From Lysobacterales bacterium (lineage in GTDB: Bacteria; Pseudomonadota; Gammaproteobacteria; Xanthomonadales; SZUA-5), in assembly GCA_024710675.1 (NCBI GenBank), contig JANJUH010000469.1:1-11004 (forward strand): a stretch of 11,004 nucleotides of DNA, given 5' to 3'. Both the position numbers and the translations under genes were made by a program. This document shows, in pieces, positions 5,629 through 11,004 of the stretch. Under the pieces are notes generated by a model. The model was given only the letters and a program-made list of their open reading frames with translations. It searched no databases and was not told the origin of the DNA. The stretch's first letter is position 1. Every line of letters starts with the position of its first letter.

Positions 5629-6750
5629 TCAGCGCCCGCGCGCGCTCAGGTAGCCGCGGCCGCGTTCCATCAGCGCAACAAAACCCACCTCGTCACCGCT
5701 CTCGACACAGCGCGTGATCTCCTCGACCGCGCGCTTGAGCGCAGCCAGCGCCTCGCCACGGTGCTCGTTGAGGCGCTGGATTTCGTAGTACAGGCGCGGA
5801 TTCTCGCGGGCGACGCCGCTGGCGATCTGCAACTGGCGGTCGAAGGTCGTGCTCGACATCCTTGCGAGCTTCGGTGCCGCTTCGCCGGAATTTGCCAGTG
5901 CCGTGAAGAAGGCGATGTTGAGTGCGTGCGAGAGGCCAAGCACGTAGGCGATCAGGTGGTCGTGCTCGGCGAGCGGCATGTCCACCGCCTGCGCCATCGT
6001 CTGCGCGAACAGCGCGCGGGCCTCGGCCACGACGGCGGCATCGCCCACCGGCATGAAGATCACGTGGCGATCGGAGAGCAGCACCGCGTCCGGCCCGAAC
6101 ATCGGGTGCACCGAGCACACCCTCAGCCCGGCCCTGGCGCAGGCCTGCAGGCCCTCGATCAGCGGGCTCTTGATCGAACCGATGTCGAAGATGATCCCGG
6201 GCGGCCGGCGCCTTGCCAGTTCCAGCAGCACCGCGTTGCTGTGGCCGAGTGGGGCCGCGACGACGATCAGGTCCTGATCGAGCGGCCCATCGGCAAAATC
6301 GGCACGCCCCGGGATTCCATCGGGCGCGCCACCGGGGTCGGCGACCTCGACGGCGTAGCCCTGCGCGGCGAGGAATCGGACGAACCAGCGCCCCATGCGG
6401 CCATTGCCGCCGATCACCAGCGCGCGCCGGCCGTCGCCCTGGCCGGCAAGGCGCACGCGGTCCTGTTCCTGGGTCGACAGCGAGGCCTCGATCAGCAGCT
6501 TCATGACCTGCGCGGCGACCTCGGGATCGAGCCCCGCTGCCTGCGCCGAGGCCCGTACCTTGTCGATGACCTCGCGCTCGCGCTGGTAGTCGCGCAACTG
6601 GCGGCCCTGGGCATGCTTCCAGCGCCCGATCTCGGCGACCAGCGCCTGCCGACGCGCGATCGCGCCCACCAGTTCGGCATCGACCTGGTCGAGCTCCGCA
6701 CGTAATTCCGCCAGCGATCGCGCCGGGCTGTCGATCCCGGCTGCACTCAT
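5629..6750 (-). CDS. tyrA: Bifunctional chorismate mutase/prephenate dehydrogenase (T-protein)
   Basis: This cytoplasmic enzyme converts chorismate to prephenate and then, with NAD, to 4-hydroxyphenylpyruvate, the tyrosine precursor. It has 373 residues, the same length as E. coli TyrA. Residues 12-98 are an all-helical AroQ mutase domain with Arg34, Lys45, Asp54, Arg57, Glu58 and Gln94 at the expected active-site places (RDYQRERE at 53-60). Residues 109-138 form the nucleotide-binding unit (VIGGNGRMG, then VEVAD with Asp138, which fits NAD). HPMFGPD at 215-221 supplies the catalytic His215 (His197 in E. coli). Arg305 lies near the position of the substrate-binding Arg294. There is no ACT domain. 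The start overlaps the stop of the CBS gene (ATGA, 6747-6750), so translation is probably coupled. No clear terminator follows; REP-like repeats lie beyond the stop. Confidence 0.95.
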   Translation of the reverse strand: MSAAGIDSPARSLAELRAELDQVDAELVGAIARRQALVAEIGRWKHAQGRQLRDYQREREVIDKVRASAQAAGLDPEVAAQVMKLLIEASLSTQEQDRVRLAGQGDGRRALVIGGNGRMGRWFVRFLAAQGYAVEVADPGGAPDGIPGRADFADGPLDQDLIVVAAPLGHSNAVLLELARRRPPGIIFDIGSIKSPLIEGLQACARAGLRVCSVHPMFGPDAVLLSDRHVIFMPVGDAAVVAEARALFAQTMAQAVDMPLAEHDHLIAYVLGLSHALNIAFFTALANSGEAAPKLARMSSTTFDRQLQIASGVARENPRLYYEIQRLNEHRGEALAALKRAVEEITRCVESGDEVGFVALMERGRGYLSARGR

Positions 6751-7178
6751 CCGGCGATGTACTGGGTCAGTTGCTGGATCTCGGCGTCCTGTGCCTCGAT
6801 GATGGCGCGCACCAGGTCACCGATGGACAGCATGCCGACCACGCGCCCGCCGTCGAGCACCGGCAGGTGGCGGATACGGCGATCGCTCATCAGGCGCATG
6901 CACTCGCGGGCGCGTGAATCGGGCGTCACGGTGATCAGCGGCGCCGGCGTCATGATCGCCGAGACCGGCGTTTCCTTCGAGGAACGCCCCATCAGGATCA
7001 CCTTGCGCGCGTAGTCGCGCTCGCTGACGATGCCGAGCAGTGCCTCGCCGTCCATCACCAGCAGGGCGCCGACCTGCCTTTCGGCCATCAGCCGGATCGC
7101 ATCAAAGACCGGCTCGTCGGGTCCCAGGCTGTAGATGGCATTGCCCTTGTTCGCCAGCAGTTGGCTCACCGGTACCAT
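6747..7178 (-). CDS. Stand-alone two-CBS-domain protein
   Basis: This 143-residue protein is composed almost entirely of a CBS pair (Bateman module) and is probably a cytoplasmic adenine-nucleotide sensor. CBS1 spans about 14-65 (GIVSERDYAR at 49-58). CBS2 spans about 77-127 (RHLPV at 103-107, GMLSIGDLVRA at 115-125). The Ser-x-x-Asp patterns SERD (52-55) and SIGD (118-121) are where such domains contact ribose in known structures. There is no catalytic domain, so annotations as IMP dehydrogenase would be wrong. The start at 7178 has AAGGAGAG at 7185-7192 with 6-nt spacing. The gene is first in a two-gene unit with tyrA, which it overlaps by 4 bp. A regulatory link between energy or nucleotide state and TyrA is inference. 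Confidence 0.9.
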   Translation of the reverse strand: MVPVSQLLANKGNAIYSLGPDEPVFDAIRLMAERQVGALLVMDGEALLGIVSERDYARKVILMGRSSKETPVSAIMTPAPLITVTPDSRARECMRLMSDRRIRHLPVLDGGRVVGMLSIGDLVRAIIEAQDAEIQQLTQYIAG

Positions 7179-7313
7179 GGCCTGCTCTCCTTGCCTCGTG
7201 CCCGTCTTTTTCTCACGAAAGGCGCGGGGTGTGCAATCGGGCGCGTTCGATCGCGCGCGCCAGCGCGGCCACTTCGGCGATCATGCGCCGGGTCCGATCA
7301 TGATGGGTTCCCG
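7179..7313. other. Divergent intergenic region between the CBS gene and the 7314 cluster
   Basis: This 135-bp gap must hold the promoters of both transcription units. On the minus strand TTGCAC lies 17 bp from AGAAAA, which is a poor promoter match. The CBS ribosome site is at 7185-7192. A 23-codon minus-strand frame (7213-7284) has no ribosome site and is not called. No operator symmetry stands out. Confidence 0.4.
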
Positions 7314-8492
7314 ATGAGCCGATGCCATGGATGGTTCCTGGCCGCCCTGCTGCCGCTGTCCGCCATGGCCGAGGACTGGCCGGACTGCAGCGGCGAGGCG
7401 GCGCCCGTCTACGACCAGTCGCGGCTGACCGACACCGCGCGCCTGCTCGCCGGCTTCGAACTGCAGGCCGGCTCGGAGCTGGCCGCAGAGATCCCGGCTG
7501 CGGCGCTGGCCCGCCATCGCGACACGCTGGGCGCAGGCTGGGAGGAGTTGCGAAAGCGCCAGCTCGATGCGGTCGCCGCCTTCGCCCGTGCCGAACTGGG
7601 CGCCGCCGGCAGTGCCCCGACGCGCATCTGGTACCCCTTCAGCGGCCCGGATGCGCTGTACCTGTTGCGCTTCTTCCCGGATGCGCGGGAGGCGGTGATG
7701 ACCGGCCTCGAACCGGTCGGGCCGGTGCCGGTGCTGGCCGGACTCTCATCCGAAGAGCTGGTGGGCAGCCTGGCCGAGATCCGCAAGTCCCTCCATGCGG
7801 TGCTGTCCTTCAGCTTCTTTCGCACCAATGACCTGCAGGTGGACCTGAAAAAGGCGCGGCTCCCGGGCGTCACGCCACTGCTCTTCGTCTTCCTCGCCGA
7901 GGCCGGCCACGCGATCGTCGATGTGCACCACGTGCTGCTCGATGGGGGTGGCGAGATCTGCGTGGCCACACCGGAGGCGGTGGCAGCGGCACCGCGCGGG
8001 ATCGTGCCCGGGGTGGTGATCGACTACTTCCTGCCCGGCGAGGCCGATTTCCGGCGCCTCTGGTACTTCGCCGCCGACCTCTCGGACAATGGCCTCAAAC
8101 GCACGCCGCAGTACCTCGAGTTCATCAAGGCGCGCGAGCCCGAGGCCAGCTTCATCAAGAGCGCCTCGTACCTGATGCACAAGCCGTACTTCTCCATGGT
8201 GCGCGCGGCCATCCTCGCCGAGAGCGAGCTGGTGGTGCAGGAGGACAGCGGCATCCCGCACGCCTGGTTCCAGCCACGCCTGTGGGCGGCCACACTGTAC
8301 GGCCGCTACGGCAGCCCGATCGCGTTGTTCGCGAACTGGCAGCAAGCGGCGCTGAAGCGTGACTACGGCCGGATGCAGGTGCGCGACCTGCCCTTCGGCA
8401 TCGGTTACCGCCACCGCCGCAATGACTCGAACCTGCAGGTCTACCGGCGTAGGATCACAGGCGACGTCCCGGCAGAAGGCAGCCCGCGATGA
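7314..8492 (+). CDS. Secreted protein of unknown function with YPFSGPD and QEDSGIP motifs
   Basis: This 392-residue protein was not assigned to a named family. The start at 7314 is chosen because it yields a signal peptide (hydrophobic residues 7-16, Ala-Met-Ala, cleavage after residue 19). The frame stays open further upstream but with atypical sequence, and the ribosome site is weak. Distinct motifs are IWYPFSGPD (about 105-113), GLEPVG (131-136), a SASYLMHK segment near 283, VQEDSGIPHAWF (from 308), and FGIGYRHRR near the end. I recall, without being able to check, uncharacterised proteins from Bacteroidetes and Proteobacteria with the same YPFSGPD and Q-x-DSGIP signatures. The clustering of Asp, Ser, Gly and aromatic residues suggests a conserved active or binding site in the periplasm. 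The stop overlaps the next start (ATGA, 8489-8492). Confidence 0.8.
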   Translation: MSRCHGWFLAALLPLSAMAEDWPDCSGEAAPVYDQSRLTDTARLLAGFELQAGSELAAEIPAAALARHRDTLGAGWEELRKRQLDAVAAFARAELGAAGSAPTRIWYPFSGPDALYLLRFFPDAREAVMTGLEPVGPVPVLAGLSSEELVGSLAEIRKSLHAVLSFSFFRTNDLQVDLKKARLPGVTPLLFVFLAEAGHAIVDVHHVLLDGGGEICVATPEAVAAAPRGIVPGVVIDYFLPGEADFRRLWYFAADLSDNGLKRTPQYLEFIKAREPEASFIKSASYLMHKPYFSMVRAAILAESELVVQEDSGIPHAWFQPRLWAATLYGRYGSPIALFANWQQAALKRDYGRMQVRDLPFGIGYRHRRNDSNLQVYRRRITGDVPAEGSPR

Positions 8493-8665
8493 TGGCGCTC
8501 GTGGTCTACGGCATCGGCGGCATCCTGTTCCTGGCATTGGCCATCGCCACCTACAGTTACGCGGTCTCGACCCGCCGCCGCACCACCTGCGGCAGTTGCG
8601 GCGAGCTGGTGAAGATGGAGCACGACGGCGTCCGTCACTGTCCTTCCTGCGGAGCACCCCTGTGA
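8489..8665 (+). CDS. 58-residue membrane-anchored zinc-ribbon protein
   Basis: This is a small gene easily missed by annotation. It starts with ATG at 8489 inside the previous stop (ATGA) and ends in TGA at 8663-8665, sharing one base with the next ATG. A second ATG follows immediately at 8492. Residues 3-26 form one hydrophobic helix (VVYGIGGILFLALAIATY and onward), then RRR as a cytoplasmic stop signal, then C34-G-S-C37 and C51-P-S-C54. That is a CxxC-13-CxxC zinc ribbon at the cytoplasmic face. Overlap with genes on both sides and clean coding sequence support expression. It may recruit or regulate its neighbours; no function is known to me. Confidence 0.8.
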   Translation: MMALVVYGIGGILFLALAIATYSYAVSTRRRTTCGSCGELVKMEHDGVRHCPSCGAPL

Positions 8666-9195
8666 TGAGCACCCCCGGCCAGCGCGCGGTCTTCACCGTT
8701 TCCTCCGACGATGTGCCCGAGGTGCCGACGCAGCCCCAGCTCACGCGACCGGAACTGCTCGGCGGCACCCGCCCGGACGTCGCTCCCGGCCGCGTGCTGG
8801 TGACCGCCAGCGACAGTTTCGACGGCTACGAGATCATGAGCTACCAGGGCATCTGCTGGGGCATCTCGGTGCGCGCCAAGGACCTCGGCCAGGACTGCCT
8901 GATGGGCTGCAAGAACTTGACCGGCGGCGAGCTGGGCAGCTATGCCGAACTGGGCGACGAAGTGCGCCAGAAGGCGCTAGACCGCATGTTCCAGGCTGCG
9001 CGCCGGCAGAAGGCGAATGCGGTGATCAACTTCCGCTTCGAATACTCGACGCAGATGCCGGGCAACACCGGCACCGTGGTCGCGCACGGCACGGCGGTGG
9101 TGATCCGGCCGATCCCCGATTACATCCCGACCGGCGCCGCCGGCGCGATCCTGCGCGACATCGCCGACCGGCTGGATCGACCCGGCCAGTCGTGA
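8665..9195 (+). CDS. YbjQ-family (DUF74/UPF0145) heavy-metal-binding-domain protein
   Basis: This 176-residue protein has a YbjQ domain at about 44-148: VLVTASDSFDGYEI, the strand GICWGISVRAKDL, GGELGSYAELGDEVRQKAL, KANAVINFRFEY and VVAHGTAVVI. The order and spacing match E. coli YbjQ, a pentamer-forming fold named for possible metal binding; its biochemical role is not established. This version carries Cys64, Cys78 and Cys82, the last two as C-x3-C, which E. coli YbjQ lacks in my memory of it. The N-terminal 43 residues are a polar, proline-rich extension without a signal peptide. The start shares one base with the preceding stop (TGATG) and the stop overlaps the next GTG start (GTGA), so the protein is translated as part of a coupled unit. 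Confidence 0.88.
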   Translation: MSTPGQRAVFTVSSDDVPEVPTQPQLTRPELLGGTRPDVAPGRVLVTASDSFDGYEIMSYQGICWGISVRAKDLGQDCLMGCKNLTGGELGSYAELGDEVRQKALDRMFQAARRQKANAVINFRFEYSTQMPGNTGTVVAHGTAVVIRPIPDYIPTGAAGAILRDIADRLDRPGQS

Positions 9196-9791
9196 GCCTG
9201 ACGCGCGCCCAGCGCTGGGCGATCGAATGGCGCCACGGCTGGCCCGTGGCCTTCGCGCACCATCCCTTGTGCACCCGTCATCGCCACGAGACCTGGCAGA
9301 TCGGGCGCATGCACCTGTGCCGCGGCTGCGCGGCGATGGGCACGGGGATCGTGATCGGCACCGCTGCGGTGCTGGCCACACCCGGCCCGTGGATCGCGCC
9401 GCTGGCGCTGGCGCTGGCCGTCCCGGTGCTGCTCCTGTCCTGGCCGCGCCTGTGGCCGAAGCTGTGGCGACCCTTGCGGGACGGGTTGCGACTGGCGCTC
9501 GGCCTGCTGATCCCGCTGGCGACCCACGCCGTGGCCCGTGACCCGGTGAGCTTGTGGCCCGTGCTGCCGGCCGCAGCACTGCTCTGGTGGAGCTACCGGC
9601 GGGTACGTCGCAGGGTGCAGTCCCGCCGCTGCGATGGCTGTCCCGAACTCGGCCGCGGCATCTGCAGCGGTTACGCACTGCAGGCACAGGCGATGCGGGC
9701 GATCGCCGCGGACATCGAGGCACGCCTGCTGCCCACGCTCGAAGGCGGCGGTTCACCGCCATTTGGCGAGTCCGGGCCAAGGGCGGGTTAG
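9192..9791 (+). CDS. Cys/His-rich polytopic membrane protein, DUF2085-like
   Basis: This 199-residue protein starts with GTG overlapping the YbjQ-family stop. Residues 15-46 contain H24-P-L-C27, H30/H32 and C43-R-G-C46, followed directly by a Gly-rich helix (MGTGIVIG). This resembles the DUF2085 pattern of a Cys-His pair, a short spacer, and CxRC before a membrane helix, but the match is partial. About four hydrophobic segments follow (roughly 47-65, 72-88, 98-115, 118-137). The C-terminal tail has a second set, C147-D-G-C150 and C158-S-G-Y, then an amphipathic helix. Two separate metal-type clusters on the same membrane protein suggest zinc, iron or copper handling, or redox chemistry (inference). 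The transport direction or substrate cannot be read from sequence. Confidence 0.7.
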   Translation: MSLTRAQRWAIEWRHGWPVAFAHHPLCTRHRHETWQIGRMHLCRGCAAMGTGIVIGTAAVLATPGPWIAPLALALAVPVLLLSWPRLWPKLWRPLRDGLRLALGLLIPLATHAVARDPVSLWPVLPAAALLWWSYRRVRRRVQSRRCDGCPELGRGICSGYALQAQAMRAIAADIEARLLPTLEGGGSPPFGESGPRAG

Positions 9792-9822
9792 GATCGCGCC
9801 AACTTCAGCGCTGGAGAGACCC

Positions 9823-10884
9823 ATGGAAGCTGGCGACCTGCCCTCGGCCGCTGTCCCGCCCGCCTCGGAGTTCACCGTCCCCAGGCCCGCAGGGCGCGGC
9901 CGCTGGCTGCTGCGCGGGCTGGCGGCGCTGGCCGGCGTGTATGTGCTGGTGATCCTCGGCCTGATGTTCTACTGGTCCGACGAGCCCGAAGCCTTCAAGG
10001 TCCAGGCCACGGCGCGCGAACGCGCACAGGCGGCAGGGCAGCAAGTCGTCCCCGGTGCCGTCACGGTGTCGACCGCGATCCGCCTCGGCGAGACCCTGCT
10101 CGACAAGCCCGGCGGCTACCTGTCCAACGACATCGCCCCGCCCGGGCTGCTGATGGACAACATTCCCGAATGGGAATTCGGCGTGCTGCAGACCCTGCGC
10201 GATTTCACCCTCGCCTTGCGCAACGACTTTTCGCGCTCGCAGAGCCAGTCGCAGGACGACAAGGACCTGCGCGAGGCGCAACCCCTGCTGGCCTACAGCA
10301 ATGACAGTTGGATTTTCCCCTCGACCGAGAGCCAGTATCGCCAGGGCATTGGCCACCTCCAGGGCTATTTCCTGCGCCTGGGTGATGCCGACCAGTACGA
10401 CGCGCAGTTCTACGTGCGCGCCGACAACCTGGTCGCGTGGCTGTCGCTGGTCGAGAAGCAGATGGGCTCGCTGTCGCAGCGCCTCAGCGCCAGCGTCGGC
10501 CAGGTGCGCATCAACACCGACCTCCAGGGCGAGGAGAACGCCCAGCAGTCGACCGCCACGCCAAGGGTCATGATCACGCGCACGCCGTGGCTCGAGATCG
10601 ACAACGTCTTCTACGAGGCGCGCGGCACCACCTGGGCATTGATGCACCTTTTGAAGGCCATCGAGGTCGACTTCCGGCCGGTGCTCGAGGACAAGAACGC
10701 GATCATCAGCGTCAAGCAGATCGTCCGCGAACTCGAGGAAGCGCAGGCAGCGATCTACGCGCCGGTGATCCTCAATGGCGGTGGCTACGGATTCTTTGCC
10801 AACCACAGCCTGGTGATGGCGAACTACGTCTCGCGCGCGAATGCCGCGCTGATCGATTTGCGCAAGCTGCTGGAACGCGGCTGA
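9823..10884 (+). CDS. DUF2333 family inner-membrane-anchored protein
   Basis: This 353-residue protein has a short Pro-rich N-terminus, one membrane segment at about 28-50 (LAGVYVLVILGLMFYW), and a long periplasmic region. The family hallmarks are clear: ETLLDKPGGYLSNDIAPPG (90-108), DNIPEWEFGVL (112-122), ALRNDFSRSQSQ (131-142), FYVRADNL (196-203) and GSLSQRLSASVG (215-226). The function of DUF2333 is not known to me; the anchored periplasmic layout points to the cell envelope. The start at 9823 has GGAGAG at 9813-9818, while the longer frame reaching back to 9634 overlaps the previous gene and lacks family features. It follows the Cys-rich membrane protein by 31 bp and has its own ribosome site, so it may be co-transcribed but is not translationally coupled. 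Confidence 0.92.
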   Translation: MEAGDLPSAAVPPASEFTVPRPAGRGRWLLRGLAALAGVYVLVILGLMFYWSDEPEAFKVQATARERAQAAGQQVVPGAVTVSTAIRLGETLLDKPGGYLSNDIAPPGLLMDNIPEWEFGVLQTLRDFTLALRNDFSRSQSQSQDDKDLREAQPLLAYSNDSWIFPSTESQYRQGIGHLQGYFLRLGDADQYDAQFYVRADNLVAWLSLVEKQMGSLSQRLSASVGQVRINTDLQGEENAQQSTATPRVMITRTPWLEIDNVFYEARGTTWALMHLLKAIEVDFRPVLEDKNAIISVKQIVRELEEAQAAIYAPVILNGGGYGFFANHSLVMANYVSRANAALIDLRKLLERG

Positions 10885-11004
10885 GCAGGCGCTATGCGCC
10901 ATCGCTGCAAGGCCAGCTACCAGGGTGGCAGGGACCCGAGCCTGCGCATCGGCAAGCTGTTGCTGCGAGGCCTGCCACGAGCCTTGGCCCGCCCCCTCTC
11001 CCAC
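10885..11004. other. Downstream region with an inverted repeat and no convincing gene
   Basis: The last 120 bp hold an 8-bp perfect inverted repeat GTGGCAGG (10925-10932)/CCTGCCAC (10971-10978) and a small GGCGC-TAT-GCGCC hairpin (10888-10900) with no T tract. The final bases read GTGGGAGAGGGG on the minus strand, a GTGGG head like the other repeats. A frame open from 10894 to the window end has no ribosome site or recognisable content. Confidence 0.35.

Noticed and set aside
7213..7284. 23-codon minus-strand frame in the divergent intergenic region
   Set aside because: It reads plausibly as an Ala-rich helix but has no ribosome site, is very short and lies in a region that must contain promoters.
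10888..10900. Terminator after the DUF2333 gene
   Set aside because: The 5-bp stem with 3-nt loop is not followed by a T tract.
9805..11004. 399-residue minus-strand open frame opposite the DUF2333 gene
   Set aside because: It is an antisense shadow: low-complexity Val/Asp/His/Arg-rich sequence against a clear DUF2333 protein.
10894..11004. Plus-strand frame open to the window end
   Set aside because: It has no ribosome site, overlaps an inverted repeat and encodes an Arg/Leu-rich sequence with no family resemblance.

Overview
The window is GC-rich, densely coded chromosomal DNA from a Gram-negative bacterium. A gammaproteobacterium of the Xanthomonadales/Lysobacterales type is my best guess. 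This rests on the AroQ-TyrA fusion protein, a phasin of the PhaF/PhaI type, a DUF2333 protein, an Lnt-type membrane enzyme, and intergenic palindromes with GTGG/GTAG heads that resemble REP elements of xanthomonads and pseudomonads. The taxonomic placement is inference. I see no rRNA, tRNA, CRISPR array, transposase or phage gene.

Layout. Positions 1-274 hold a 69-bp REPIN-like inverted repeat (47-115) and the upstream region of the first operon. Positions 275-4634 are a compact plus-strand operon of three genes: a secreted SGNH/GDSL hydrolase, a proline-rich single-pass membrane protein, and an 835-residue fusion of an apolipoprotein N-acyltransferase-like enzyme to an extra membrane domain with a soluble insert. 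Convergent to it on the minus strand is a phasin gene (4740-5162) with a clear intrinsic terminator (4688-4718) and a structured leader. Positions 5163-5628 contain no gene but carry a cluster of REP-like palindromes, including two 70-bp head-to-head pairs. Next on the minus strand are tyrA (chorismate mutase/prephenate dehydrogenase) and, upstream of it with a 4-bp ATGA overlap, a two-CBS-domain protein.

From 7314 the plus strand carries four genes that overlap end to end: a secreted protein of unknown function, a 58-residue membrane-anchored zinc ribbon that is easily missed, a YbjQ-family protein, and a Cys/His-rich polytopic membrane protein similar to DUF2085. A DUF2333 protein follows after 31 bp. 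The last 120 bp have no convincing gene.

How the genes may work together. The first operon joins a secreted esterase-type enzyme with an acyltransferase-type membrane enzyme, which suggests envelope acyl or lipid chemistry (inference). The CBS protein and TyrA are translationally coupled, so an adenine-nucleotide sensor may be linked to tyrosine biosynthesis (inference). In the four-gene overlap cluster, two or three members have Cys/His patterns suited to metal binding. It is the best candidate here for an undescribed functional module.
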